This document shows, piece after piece, positions 10,313 to 23,895 of a stretch of DNA of 64,000 nucleotides. The stretch covers positions 315,070,501-315,134,500 of the forward strand of contig NC_092335.1 in assembly GCF_046630445.1 (NCBI RefSeq), in the 5' to 3' direction. The stretch is from Rutidosis leptorrhynchoides. Lineage: Eukaryota > Streptophyta > Magnoliopsida > Asterales > Asteraceae. A program made the translations under genes and the position numbers. The notes beneath the pieces were generated by a model, which saw nothing but the letters and a program-made list of their open reading frames with translations, made no database searches and was not told the origin of the DNA. Position 1 is the first letter of the stretch, and every line of letters starts with the position of its first letter.

Positions 10313-12162
10313 ATTATTGTTTTCTTGTAATAACTCGCCTATTTAATTATTTATCATGTACCAAACTGCTTTATCATCTTCATCATTACATCCTAACATC
10401 ATCATCATAAACATCTTATTCATAGTCATCGATCTTAATCTAATCATCATCATAACTATATCATCATTTTAATCTAATCCAAACATCATCAACTAATTGT
10501 TATTACGTAAATACTATCATCATTATCGAATTGTTTTTCACCCTTGATGATCACCATACATCGATCATCATTTTTTCCATTAACAAGACATCCTTGTCAT
10601 CAATCATTATACGTATCAAATGATCCCATCGTTTATTAACAATTATATCCTAACATAAAATCATAATCTTAAAATCATAATCTTAAAATCATAAGCATCA
10701 TCGTTATTCCCATTATTCCCATAACATTTGGCCCAACAACACCATAGATTAGTCGGCCCAACTAGATAACTAAATCTCAGCCCAATCAGAGAACTAAAGT
10801 TCGACCCAAAATAGAAAACATAAAACGGGCAGCCCTAATCTATTGTCTGCTCATTTTCTTTTTTTCTTTTATAAAAAAAAATGCTAGTTTAAAGGTATTA
10901 ACATAAAGGTGGACATCGACCACCACTAACACTTTCGATTCATCATTATTATTTCATCCAACGTTTCTTTAATCATCAACATTCATGAGGTAATGTTTCT
11001 GTTTGCAAAAGAACAAAAAAAAACAGAAGAGGAAAAAAGAATAGGGAAGGTGGTGTTGTGATGGTGATTTCATTTGGTTCCAGCTGATCAAAACAGGAAG
11101 GAAGAACGCAACAGCAGGTTTATATTGGAGGAAGCTGTTGGTGTTGGTGGATTTCACATCGAACAGAAATATATATGATGCATCAGTTATGGCTCAAGAG
11201 AAAAGAAGAAAGAGTGAAAAAGGAAATTGTTGCAGGTAACTGTATCATCCCTTTATCCATTTACAGTTTCATCGTTGTCATGGCTTAGATGGTGGGTGTG
11301 ATTCTTTGGATTGTATAGTCATCTAGGTTAAAGGTTATGGTGGTTGCGTGAGTGAGTTCACGAGTAGAAACAAAGTTGTAGTAGCAATCTAATGATGTTG
11401 ATCGATGGTATGATGGTAGCATTGGTGACGGTTTGATTCATTGGTGAGGGTGGTGTGTGTGGTGAATGGTGGTGATTGTGAAGAAAAGTAGTGAAAGGTG
11501 GTTGTATTGTTGATTGAAATAGAAGAACAGAATAGAAATGGGTTTGTGATTTAAGATGATCAAGGGGTAGTGGTGATTTGAAGATTAGAGAGAGATAGGA
11601 TTGAAGGTGTTACGGTGGATCATGTAGATGGTGATCGTTGGTGGGGATTGGTGGTGTTTTGAGGTGAGCCGAAAGCGTAATCATAAACAATAACGGATTC
11701 GATGGTGAAAGTCATGTGGTGTTCGATAGAAAGAAAGAAATAGGAATACGATGGTGATGAGTTTTTGAATGGTTCTTGAATTCGAATAACAAGTCACAAT
11801 GAATGGTTAATCGAACAAGATGATGATTGTGATTGATGTTCTTGACGTTTGTTGTTGTTGATATATGAAAATATAATCAAAGGTGGTGGTTTAAGAGGGA
11901 TTCACGGTATTGAGTAAAACATGGCTGAACATTAAAGAAGAGAAAAATGTAAGATGAAAAATCATAAAATGGGCCATGAATGCTTAAATAATTAAGAGTT
12001 GGTTTGGTGTGCTGGCTGAGTTATCATATAAACAAGTGGTAGACTTTTAAGACATAAGGTAAAGGTGGTATTCAAAAGTGCTAGATGTTATTGTGATCGA
12101 GATACAGAAAGCAAAACAAGTGGGTTTGATATTTGTGTGGTGTTAGTATCATGTATCACATA

Positions 12163-12251
<89 letters not shown>
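12163..12251. repeat. (AC)n(AT)n compound microsatellite
   Basis: About 35 bp of AC followed by about 54 bp of AT, inside the truncated LTR. Confidence 0.95.
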
Positions 12252-12254
<3 letters not shown>

Positions 12255-13530
12255 CTAAACCTAATCTAAATAATATTAATATTAATATAATAATAATTAT
12301 AATATAATTTAATAACAACACGTTGGATGAATATGAGATGAAAAACAGTTCAGCAGCCTATGATTTTAAATTTATCTGCCGATAGTTTTCACGAACTGTG
12401 TATCATCTACTATTTGAAATCAGTGGCGGATAAAAGTCTTCAGAAAAATCCTAAATTTTTACAGTAATTATCTTTATTTATTTGAGTCATTATGGTATAA
12501 AATTTTATCATTAATTATTAAATAAAAAATTACATCAACTGTCCTGCTCGATTCTGAGTAAAATATAAAAAGTGCTAAAATTTAATAACTAGATCCTAAA
12601 TACATTTTTAGTAAGCCTAAAATTTATAAAACTTATTTTCGGATCACCATTTATTTTAAAATCATATAAGTTCGAATTTAACTTGCTTAATATCAATATA
12701 ATAATCAACGAGTATTACAATTATTTAATATTTATTTTTAATATACTTTATTTGTATATAAATATGTTTTAAATAATAATTATTTTTTTTACATAATTAA
12801 TTTCTAATATTTACATCATAAATTATATTTCAAATTATATATATTTATTTTAATATATACATATGTATTTTACAAATAGTTGTTCGTGAATCGTCGAGAA
12901 CGGTCGATGGTCAATTGAACAGTTCAAAATTTTTGAGACTCAACCTAACAGATTTTGCTTATCGTGTCGAAATCATATAAAGATCAAGATTATATTTGGT
13001 CAGAAATTTCCGGGTCGTCACATGTGTTGAGTGCTTTCTAGAGTGAGTTCTCTAGTGTATGAGAACTTGGACGTGCGAAAATTGTCAAGGCCATCCTTGA
13101 TGGACGGTCAAAACGAAGGTTCACATGGTAATGGTGAACGAGTTATGAGTTAAGCGAGATCGCATGTCGGTTGCGTTACCGAAGAGGTTGCGGGAAATTT
13201 CATCACCATGTGCGTGGTGCGGATGACCCAAATAGATTGTCGGTTGACGACGGTACTCTAAGTCGTGAATTAGAGTGTGACAAGAAATCGTGGAGGTTTG
13301 TTGTGTGGATAGAACGTCGTGTGATAAGGAAGTGAGACTGATGGGATGCAATGGAGGTATCGAAGGGTCCAAGTTTATATGGATATGTATGCATAGGATG
13401 GGTGCGGTTGGGGTAGAGTGATCCTTATGCTTCGGGGTTCACTTTACATGTGTGTGGGAGAATGGACCCCGTGAGTCTCAGGTCCACTAAGCACGTTTGT
13501 GCGTTTTGAGTTACCACCCTTAGGGTAGTG

Positions 13531-13905
13531 AATCGCGTGTGTTTTCGAGTTCACATTGGCGTGAGTAAGCCAACCCCGTTAATGTTGTTGAGGTGATTTA
13601 GGATGTGAATCGCGTGTGGTTTCGGATTCACAATGTCGCGTGTGATTTTGGGCATCCCCATTGTTGTTGTTATGGCTTAGGGTAGTAAATCTCGTGTGGT
13701 TTCGGATTCACTAGGGCCCGTGTGGTTTTGGCCAACCCTATTGTCGTATGGATTAGGGTAGTGAATCGCGTGTGGTTTCGGATTCACTAGGGCGCGTGTG
13801 GTTTCAGCTAACCCCCATTGTAGTTGAGTTGAAGGTGGCGAATCGCGTGTGGTTTCGGATTCACTATGGCGCGTGTGATTTCGACCAACCTTCGTGTGTT
13901 TAAGG
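13531..13905 (+). repeat. 77-bp tandem repeat array, five units, each with a hairpin
   Basis: The core AATCGCGTGTGG (with small changes) recurs at 13531, 13608, 13688, 13764 and 13841, a spacing of 77, 80, 76 and 77 bp. Each unit reads GTGAATC-GCGTGTGGTTTC-GGATTCAC, so a 7-8 bp inverted repeat brackets a GT-rich loop. A second GCGTGTGGTTT block and a CCAACCC block follow. Units are diverged (roughly 10-20% by eye), so the array is older than the gene duplication. Confidence 0.85.
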
Positions 13906-14148
13906 TTAAGGGGTTAACCATGTTAAAATTTTGTGTGTGTGTGTATATATATATATACATATATATTGTTGTGTTGTAGCTAAGCCTGCAGATTTGACAT
14001 GGTGATACGTAGCGTATAGCTTGCTTAGTTATACGTGGGCATGGTATGCGTTTATTACTTGTGTTGGTGATACATATTCATTTTATGCATATGTATGGAT
14101 ATAACATGTTTTACCCTCTCGTTGTTTATATTTTTATAGATTCGCAAG

Positions 14149-14358
14149 GTGGAGGCTGCAAGGATTAGTACGGGAACTAGTGTATTACCGCGTGATGCTT
14201 TAGAAGACTTTGCTTATCGATTTGACTTAGGATTGGGTAGTGCATTCCCAATCACCATGCTCGGTCTTTTGTTGGAATTTAAACGCTTTGGATCGAAAGT
14301 GTCTTTTGATTATGTTAAACGGGTCTTGGTAAACCATGGGTTGTTATGCCCATTTTGA
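14149..14358 (+). other. Unrecognised 69-codon open frame
   Basis: An open stretch that opens with GTG and has balanced amino-acid composition (residues such as RDALEDFAYRFDLGLG and GLLLEFKRFGSKVSFDY), unlike the low-complexity frames around it. It follows an AG acceptor-like TATAG at 14140 and ends in a normal stop. It could be the last exon or tail of a captured or retroelement gene. I recognise no family and do not assign a function. Confidence 0.25.
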
Positions 14359-15080
14359 CATTTGGATTTATGTATTGAATAAATTAAAGATGTTCAAAAT
14401 TTTCGGGTATTGGAAGTGTTTTGAAAACATAAATTGTGGTGCTGTGTTATTAATATTATTGTTATAAAAGAAAAAACAATTTCGGATTGGATTAATGGCG
14501 GGTTGGGTGATTACAGGTTTCTGTTTTGTTTTGTTTATGTTTTCTATTTTTTCGGTTGGAGGTGGTCTCCATTAGATCTGTTGTGTGTTTCTTGTGTAAT
14601 CGCTGATGGTGGTGTTAACACTGGCAAGTGCTGGATGATTTATATTTGAATGATTTAAAGGTTCCGAATGAAGTTGGTTCTGAATGACAATAATCTATTA
14701 ATTGTCATTTTGAATTAACAATGAATAATGTAAAATTACTATATTAATGTTATTAATAATTTAAACAATGATAGTTGTTTAATAAGTAATTTTGATTAAA
14801 TTTAAAGATTTTATTAAATAGAATTTATGTGTTTTTTTTTAGAGATTCTATTAAATAGAATTTATGTGTTTAATGGTAAAGATAGTATTTTTACTTTGAA
14901 TGATTCGATATTGAATAGTGAACAATTCAACCAAATATGTTATTTATAGATCAGAAACAAACGCGTTTAATCATGAGTAATATTTGAGCTTTTATACATA
15001 TCAAATTGTGGCGTCCCCTTGACCGAATAATTATTACGTTTAGTTTATCTGAGCAGTATCGAGTGGGAAATTTACCGTTT

Positions 15081-15088
15081 TATAAATA
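15081..15088 (+). promoter_or_regulatory. TATA box of RHF2A copy 2
   Basis: Same TATAAATA motif and spacing as in copy 1. The proximal promoter and leader of the two copies are almost identical, with two substitutions seen near 15291 and 15304. Confidence 0.5.
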
Positions 15089-15116
15089 TGTGGAAAGGCA
15101 TGAAACACACAACGCG

Positions 15117-15942
15117 TACTTTTGGAATAATATTGAAATCTTGAAGACGGAAAGAAAAGTTGAAAAGGGTAGTTTAGAATTTGTCTTCTTCCCCCTCTTT
15201 CTCTTCTCTCTATATCTATAGTAAAACATTTGTTCCTGTTTTAAACAAAAATAAAATAAAATAAAATTATTTATTCCTATCAATTGCTTCAGCTTCATCA
15301 ATCTATTATCTCACCACAATCTCCATCGATCGATCACTTCAACTCCGGTAACTTTTTTTTTTTTTGTCTCGAGATTAAATTTTATTACTTCTTACCGTTT
15401 TAATTTGAACGTTACTTGTTTTTGTATTTCTTTGATTTAATTTTCATTCCGTTTGAATTCTTTTATTTCAAGTAGTTAAATCGGAAGCTCTGTTAATTAT
15501 TGTTCTTTGAAACTTTCAACTCTTGATGTTTGACTAATAATAATCAAATGTATAATCAGCAAATAGTCAAATAGGTATCATCCTTAAGTTGTATAATCGC
15601 AATCAGGAAATCAAATCTTGCAAATTTTTTTTTTTTTTTTTTTTTGTTTAAAAAATACTCCATATAATCTCTTTTTAAGCCTTAAGTCTGATTAAAATTA
15701 ATGGTTAGCAGATTATGATTAGGGCAGTGGAAAATCATTTTAAATTACTAGTATGTTAAACAAAAGTTGTACAAGTATTGTTAATGCCAAGATATCATAA
15801 ATATCAAGATATTATTATTTTAAATAATTTACATGTGGATTCTCATTACTTATAACATCTAGTGTATATACATATTACATTACATATTTGAATAATAATG
15901 CAGGCTAAACTAGCTTTATAATTGAAGGTTTTCGTTTCGAGA
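15117..15942 (+). other. 5' leader with intron, RHF2A copy 2
   Basis: Predicted leader exon up to 15347 (donor CCG|GTAAC), then a leader intron ending in TGCAG near 15903. The intron is slightly shorter than in copy 1 because its poly-T tract is shorter. Confidence 0.5.
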
Positions 15943-18900
15943 ATGGAGGACAGTATTAAATGTGAGGACCATTTGATATCAGCTGCAGCTTTTGTCGAAG
16001 GTGGAGTTCAGGATGCTTGTGATGATGCGTGTAGCATATGCCTTGAAGCATTTTCTGAAAATGATCCGCCTACGGTACATAATTTTGGGACTGCACTATT
16101 TCAATAAATAACTTTTTTCGTTTAGCAAGTAGTTATATACAGTATTTATTTTTTGCTGCAGGTTACGGGTTGCAAGCATGACTTTCATCTTCAATGCATT
16201 CTTGAATGGTATTCTAAGTTTGCACTATAATTTACCTTTAAAGTTAGAAAACTTTAATACGATGCTTAAAGCTTGATCGAAATTGAGATTACTACATCCC
16301 CCTTTTTGATGATAATATATAGCTATGGTATATGTATCCTTTGTTGTCCATTATATTATTGTATAAACTTGTGTATCCTAATCCAGGCTTCCATAGCTCC
16401 AATTGTTAATCTTGACTTGGTGTCAACTACAGAGTTACTTAAATTTTAACCTTTTCAGATTAATACTCTTATTGCTTCACATGGTTCCATATAGGTGCCT
16501 AAGTAATGTCCATTAGGAATTTAGGATTACAGACTAGAGGTGATCATCAGTTAAACCTTTTTGGAACCTAAATCGTAGTATGTTTAGAGAGGAGAAATAG
16601 CAAGTTCTAGGTGCTTCGTGCTTTATCATTTACCTACCACGCTGATTGACGGTAATGAACAATTGTTGAAGAACTTTGTAATGTGCTATAACATAATTGT
16701 CTAGAAACATAAACATAATCGTTCACGTGTTTAAAAGCTCTAAAATTTTCGTTTAAATTCAACAATTTTGACCTTGAGCGATTTTGACCGATTAAATCCG
16801 ACTTTACCAACAAATTCATTTTTGACCCATTGACCGACCTTGACCTATTAATTAAACAGATTTTGGAAATCGGATCGTCATGTTCTTTAAAAGGAGTAAT
16901 CAGGGAGTGATTAGGCATTTTTTGTAACAGTGAATATGTTTGTTATTCTTTAGATATGAAAAATAGTTCATTCTATCATTGACCTACTACATTGATTGGT
17001 GGTAATAAACGATTGTTGAAGAAATCTGTAATGGGCTTTGCAACATTAATACAAATTCAGCGCTAGATGTTTTAACCTTGTGAGTATCATACGAGTGGAA
17101 TTTGGATGACATGTTTTGTGGAACATCTTTTATATGAAAGTCTGAACAAAATATACAAGTGATACAATATATGAGATAAGATACAAGTTGTTTAATACAT
17201 GAGTTATGATGCTTGCAATAAGTTTGATGATAGTCGTAATGGAAAATAGTTCATTTTTGGTATTACAAATAGGTTGTTATACTATTAGTTGTATCAATTC
17301 AACTTATTATACAGATTCGTGATGCATAGAACACGTAGACTGTGATCACCAATACTAAAATTTCAGAAACATAATGTAGTTGGTGTAGAGGATGATTATG
17401 GCTCATGGGGCTCAGCCTATATGTTAGGACTTGAAGAAGGGAAGTCCTACCGAAAGCATTCTCTTGAGGAATGGAAGCTTTAGTATTAATGGAATGAACT
17501 CTTAAGTTTCAGAGTTGGTAGAATTAATGGAATGACACAGTGAAATGTCATATCTTTCATGGCTTCAATAGATAATGAGAACTCATACTTCAAAATAGGA
17601 ATATATGACATGGTCGTGAAAGCAGAGGATTTGTTTCTGCAAATTATACTGTATACTTCTACTTAAATTAAGACTTTAATTATCTGCATTTTAAGAGGTT
17701 GGAGAGAAGAGTTGATGTCTATTGAGACTCACAAATTGAAACCCACTCAAAGACAACAGAATCACGTTTCCAACACCCAGTTCAAAAACAAAACAAAAAA
17801 ACTAGTAAGACGAATTATTGAAAGTTTCATCAGTTATCAAAATTAATTTTCCACAAAGTTTAATTTGCTCTTTAGGTTGCAAGTCCCTTGGACAATGGTT
17901 ACATGCTGTTACAGGCACAGCGATGAATATATACGGCTGAGCATTGTGTTGCGTATAATAGTTTGGAGCCCATTACCAGGTGGGTGAGATAATCATTCAA
18001 ATAAGTATAATAGATTAGAGGTTAAGTACTAGTCGTGCAATCTAGCATTAAGAGTACTTAAAGGTTTAAGGTGTGAGAAGCAAAAGTTAGGTAAGGCAAT
18101 TCTTGTGTTTTAGCACTACTTATATGGTTAGATATGAGGTTTGCTTTAGATGTCTATCTAAACTTGTTTTCTTGGCTGCTTGAACTAATTTTTACTATCT
18201 TTTAATTAGATACTAACTTTGTAGAGCAATTATGATGTTGTGGACTCCGGATCTGTCAAGTAATGAGAATCAAAATTATGCACATCTGTTAACAGGGTTG
18301 GGTCAAACAGGTTTTGTTTGAGCCAGTTAAAACAAGTTGGTTCGGCTTGACCTGCTAACATTGTTTGCTTTCTTTTCTAGCATTTTGAACAATGATTAAT
18401 AATCCCTATATGAACTACCATCTCATTTAAATTGATCAAATGTGTAGGATGGATAATCACTTTATTATGACATCTACTACTTTAAACACACTTGAGCCCA
18501 CAGATTTTAATTAATCCCCTGTTTTTACGTAAACATGTTGAAATTTGCACTCCTAACGTCGAGCATCACCAACATTCAGTTAAAACATTTTTGCAACTCT
18601 TTTGTAGGTGTCAAAGGAGCTCTCAATGCCCAATGTGTTGGCAGTCTATAAACCTCAAGGACCCAAGCAGGTTACATTTTTCATATTAAAAGCTTCTTTT
18701 TATATATTTGTGAAATGATTACATCATTAAAGAAATCAGAATATAATCGCCAGTCCTAAAGGTTGACTTTGGCTCATTTATTGAACCAGCGATATACAAT
18801 CTGGTCCTTGATCTGATTTTCTTGGATTTTGGTTTTTCAGAGTTGGGTAGTTGGAGGGCCCTTTTCTTTTTTCGTGTTTTTTCCTGATAATGTTAATGAT

Positions 18901-21900
18901 TCTTACATCATGATATCTTTACTAATTGACAGTCAGGAGTTGCTTGATGCAATAGAGCAGGAAAGAAATATTGCAAATAACCCGTCTATAAATACTACTA
19001 CTATATTTCATCATCCGACCTTTGGCGATTTCGAGTTACAGCATGTATACATCTATCTCATCTTTTCAAGCTCTTGTCATTATTTTTTCTCTAGAAAACG
19101 TAAGAGTAAACTTTAGAGGAGGTGATTTCATAAATGAATCGGTTTAGTTGGTTCTTTGAATTTCTAATGGATCTAATGGGTTACGTGAAATAGAGTAGCT
19201 AGAAAGAAAATGTTATATCTAAATTGAATGTTGTAACAACTTTTGATACCGAAATCCAGTGTTGCAGAACTTGGAATTACTCGTTGAGTACTTGGTCAAA
19301 ACTCTAGATTACTCGGAATATCGGTCCAAAACTCGGGATTATTCGGAAAATCAGTCAAAATTTGGTCAAAACTGGGTCAAAGTCGGTCAAAGTTGGTCAA
19401 AGTCAAACTTGGTCAACATCCGAGTACCTCCCGAGTTGGCGAGTACTCTCCGAGTAGCGATTTTTGCAACCTTGCTGAAATCATATTTATACTGCATAAA
19501 ACCTTTTAAATCGAAATTATAGTTTTCAGAATTTAATTTTACTTTATTGTAAGAAAAACCAAAAAGTAGAAGAAAAAAAGTGTTTGGTGTCTACCTTACC
19601 GAACACAAAAAACTAGTTGTCTTGACGTAAACCTATTCTGGATGTAATCTTGTTTGCACGTGCAGCTGCCTGCTAGTGCGACTGCTGCTGAACTTGAGGA
19701 GCGGATAATTCAACACTTGGCTGCTGCTGCAGCCATGGGTAGGGCCCGTCATATTGCTAGAAGGGAAGGTCATAGAAGTCGAACCTCGGCCAATGTTCGG
19801 TCCCGTTATATTGGTTTATCTACAACACAACCAAGTATACCTTCTCCTACTCGGCCTACTTTAAGTGATGACGTTGAACCTACTACTCCTATCGTGGGCC
19901 CCGCATCACCATTGGTCTCCAGCATTGTTCCTGCGCGTCCACCTGAAAGTCCCACAACTGACAGGTACCATACGATTCAACTTGTATCACAAATTTAGAG
20001 AAGTCATTATAGGTGGCAAATTTGACCTTGTGGTGTTAATTATAATTATAATTATAATTATATTATATTATAATTATATTATATTATAATTATATTATAT
20101 TATATTATATTATATTATATTATAACTACATCTAATAGACAAAAGTTATGAATAGTCACTAGGAGTATTTTCGACTTTTCACCTTTTTTTTAAAATTTTA
20201 ACTAAATTTCATTTCACCAACAAAGCCCCCCACACTTTTTCCAAAAATTCAAATCGACCCCCCTATTTGGAGGGTAAAGTGTCAAGTAACCATTTTCATA
20301 AAAAATCTTAAATAAACTTCACCCAAATATTCAACGGGTCATATCTTCTCGCTCGCAACGAGTTAAATTTTTCCGACACCATCGTTAAACTCGAAATAAT
20401 TTTAGGAACACAATGTCACTAACTATACGCAAAACGGACGCTTTTTAAAAAAACACTAAATATTTGGGGTACTTTTCATACACGTTGATTTTGCGTTAAA
20501 ATTTTTAAAAGTCGACAATTCCATAGCGAAACGCGGAGATGCACATATATTGTTAATTTAAAATAACATTTAAATCTTTCACGGGTTATACCTTTTAGTT
20601 TGACTCGAGTTGCGCTTCAACGACATCATCGTTAGCCACGAAATAATTTTACAAACTAAACGCAATAAAATACATTGAAAACCGAACCCCCGGCGCGAAG
20701 CGAGGGTTCGAAAACTAGTTTTGTCTAAAGGATCAATTTATTTAATAAAAATATATATAACTGAAACGGGTCAAAGGGTTTGAAATTTGCGAAAGTTGCC
20801 CGTCGGGTAGAAATCCTTACTACCTCCTAAATTCGTTTATATATGGATATAGATATATGTTATTGTTATTATACGGGTTTGGGCAAACTGCAATAATACT
20901 ATAAATTATTGAGTGTTTGATCCTAAGACGAGTGGTGGACACAGGGTGGGGGCAGTGTAGGCAGCTGCCCCTGCCCCTCAAGAAATTTCATATCTTGTAA
21001 AAACTTCCTTTTTAAAGGTATTGATGATTAATGATATTCAATAACTTTTGCCCACTCAAAATGAAAAATATAAAATAATATAAATACAAAACAATGATCA
21101 ATTCGTGTTCGAAATACATAAAAATTGCTTTAATAACCCAGAAACGAGAACGGGTTTTTTAATAATCTCTAAAACAAAGAAACGGGCGAAAATTTATCCT
21201 GCGCCAGTTCTGTTCCTAAGTTGATCAGGCTTCAGACACTTCTAGTAATGTCGTTTATCTTTATTATTGTGCAACATCTGATATATAATTAATGATTAAT
21301 GATCACTTTTATTTTACTAGGTCGGGTATGCAATCATCCCCAAACAACCAAGATAGAGCGGGGCCTTCAGAACCGTTTTCCGATTTCAAAACCCGAGTTA
21401 ATGCAATATCAATGAGGTAATCGATAAAAGAAAATTTTCAACATTGTTCTCGTTCATTGGACATAGCTCATGATGATTTTTGTCAAAATAGATACAAAGA
21501 ATCGATTACAAAAACCACTAAAACTTGGAAGGAAAGATTATTCTCCCGCAACAACACTCCAACAGAACATGGTCCTAGAGAGGGCAGTGCAGCAGGCATG
21601 GCAACATTATCACGTATGATCGACCATCTTCAACAAGACTTGTCACCCGTTTCCAGTAATACAAATAGTTCACCTTTTAATCAAGACCAAAACGACACTG
21701 TAGCACCAACTGTGAATAATTCTGCGACTCAAAATCAGGTAACAGGTTCACCACCAGCAGATTCTGCTATACAGTGAGTTACCTTTGTTAATAACTTCAT
21801 GTACACTATAAAACTTGTATTTGACTTACAACTTGAGATCTATATAAGAGTGCCGGGGGCTGCGAAATTTATATCCCTTTGCTTGTTTAACACCTTTCCG

Positions 21901-23432
21901 TATGTTTTCTGCTTTTAAATCATTGTTATTCATTAGGCTCTGCTACTGCCTATTGGTATTACACTAAGGATGTGAGCTTGGACAGTTGAGTGGGTTGATA
22001 TGTTTCTGTTCACATTTTCGGGCGTTGCGCCTAGGAATGACAATGGATCGGATATGTATCGGGTGATGCATTATCTATATCTATATTCATTTAGTTTTTG
22101 TTCATCTATATCCATTTAATTTTAATTCATCCATATCCATATCCAGTGGATTAAGCGGGTTAATGGATATTCAAAAAATGTTATAATATTTTCTAATACG
22201 TGATAAAACCAAAAGTGTAATATAACAAAAAATATACATAATGTGAATTAAAATCTATCCACAAGAATGAGTTTTTTTGTCGAAGGTATAAAACAGTCTA
22301 TTAAATTTACTATTAAACGTGTAACTTGTGTGTTTAATTTAATCAGATATACGTGTTTTATTCTAATATATCATAGTTAATTCATCATATGGTAACAAGC
22401 AAAATGTATATGTAATGATAAATGTATTTTTAATGGTAAATGTGTTTGTATATATCTATATTTATGTATTTATATATGTATTTCATGTCTTCATAGGTAC
22501 TTCCTACGTCCTAAATTAATAGTTATGTTTTGACTTTTCAAAGTTTTTGTTTCTTAACTTTGACTTTTAACAAATTTTTTTTTTGTGTTATATAATATTT
22601 TATGAAATTTATATGTATATATTAAGTAAGTTTTATATGTGTTTTTATTTGATATAACTTTAATAAAATATTATATAACAATAAAGAAATTATGTAAAGT
22701 TAAAGTTAAGAGATAAAGATTTTGAAAAGTCAAAATAAGATTATTAATTTGGGACGTGGATAGTATATTAATGGATGAGATTTTAGTTGATATCTCGATT
22801 TCTAGTTTTGAGCCTTTTTCCTCTCGTTTTGTATCTTTTGTTGAGTTCCTTTTTCTTTGAAAAATGTCTCGTTTATATATGAGTTTGGGTTATTCTTGCC
22901 AAAAAAAAAAAAAAATTATGGATGAATTTTTTTATCAATATCTATATCCATTTAGGTTCGTCCACTGGACTGGATGCCCATTGCCATCCTTAGTTGCGCC
23001 TTGAAGGTGATACCACTAGGCGAATAAATCTTGAAGTTTACAAGTTCAGTCTACTTAATGTATAAGTTGATAAGTAAAAATATAACTACAACATTACTCA
23101 ATTATCAAGGAGTAGACGGTCATACTCTTACCCAAAGGTGAAGACATTGTTTTCAAAAAAATTATAAACATGATTTGATTTACTTGAACATAAATTCATG
23201 TTTACCTATACTGAGCAACTTATTAAAGATAAAAGTAAAAAGTTGAAGGGTATGAGGTGTGGTTGCATTTTGAGGCTGGATGAATAGACGATCTTGGCCG
23301 TTTATTTACGTGATCAACAACAGTTCATATTCTTTGTTTTTCAACAACCTTGCTTTTTACCTAAATTGCAGTGCATCGTACATGGATCATCGTCGTATGT
23401 CCCTCTTCGATCTCAGAATGCAATTGTTATGA
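15943..23432 (+). CDS. RHF2A: RING-H2 E3 ubiquitin ligase, RHF2A-like, copy 2 (8 coding exons)
   Basis: Coding exons 15943-16074, 16162-16208, 18608-18670, 18933-19044, 19666-19964, 21321-21416, 21492-21773 and 23372-23432. All splice sites and the stop are kept, giving 363 residues identical to copy 1 wherever I compared them. The only coding difference I noticed is a silent TTT/TTC change at 19032 in exon 4. The RING-H2 ligands (C30, C33, C48, H50, H53, C56, C67, C70) are intact. Promoter and leader are also duplicated, so both copies should be expressed alike, which would be a dosage change. The only neighbours it shares with copy 1 are its own intronic transposons. It could instead be the second haplotype of one locus misplaced in tandem. 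Confidence 0.92.
19259..19476. mobile_element. Small hAT-like MITE in intron 4 of RHF2A (copy 2)
   Basis: Copy-2 counterpart of 4725-4942, with the same ends and flanks. Confidence 0.5.
20131..20718 (+). mobile_element. Non-autonomous Helitron in intron 5 of RHF2A (copy 2)
   Basis: Counterpart of 5592-6179: TC start, GC-rich hairpin and CTAG|T end. One substitution was seen (A to G near 20286). Confidence 0.82.
22032..22992. mobile_element. Non-autonomous hAT element in intron 7 of RHF2A (copy 2)
   Basis: Counterpart of 7493-8453, with the same perfect GTTGCGCC target duplication. Confidence 0.88.
22500..22763. mobile_element. Stowaway MITE nested in the hAT (copy 2)
   Basis: Counterpart of 7961-8224, flanked by TA. 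One substitution was seen (C to T near 22720). Confidence 0.88.
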
Positions 23433-23785
23433 TCCAACCTCGAATTTAATTAATTAATATCTTATACTCGACGAAGCCAACATAAATCTGATCCGAATAA
23501 TAATAAATTAATATTAATAATAATAATAATTAATAATACTCCGCAAGAAATAAAAGGTAGTTTCAATGCAATAATTCTTTTAGGGTGACTTGGGTGACTT
23601 CACTACTACCTAATTTTCATCTCTTGAACTTGTTCTACTACCTAATTTTCATCTCTTGAACTTGTTCTGACTTCTGAAGGTGAATCCACTACCCCTTGAA
23701 CTTGTTTCACTACCCAAATTCTCATTTTTTAAACAGAGATAATTACTAACCTATTAATTAATTACAACAACAACAAAATATATAA

Positions 23786-23813
23786 ATTTTTTTTTTTTTT
23801 GGTAAAAATAGTA

Positions 23814-23895
<82 letters not shown>

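Larger units (their letters stand above)
9694..13022 (-). repeat. Truncated LTR of the same family, minus strand
   Basis: Fossil LTR piece of 3.3 kb. Its right end is the LTR start in reverse (CGGGTCGTCACA, 13011-13022). Its left part (GGGTTGGCCTTGGATTCACG, from about 9710) matches the middle of the complete LTRs further right. It is rich in AT and AAT microsatellites and in purine/pyrimidine-skewed untranslated sequence. No coding capacity is recognised. It looks like part of an LTR whose other end was lost. Confidence 0.75.
13023..14543. other. Spacer between the duplicated segments
   Basis: Unrecognised sequence between the LTR piece and segment copy 2. It is less AT-rich than its surroundings at 13020-13900. 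It contains the 77-bp hairpin array, a TG/TA microsatellite (13930-13960) and a short open frame at 14149-14358. It may be the untranslated part or LTR of an unidentified retroelement. If the tandem duplication is real, a similar sequence is expected just left of the window. Confidence 0.5.

Noticed and set aside
13121-13394. Minus-strand frames of 83 and 63 residues in the spacer
   Set aside because: Overlapping frames without recognisable domains or start context.
13531-13905. CRISPR-like array
   Set aside because: Regular spacing, but the spacers are also repeated, units are tandem, and the genome is a plant.
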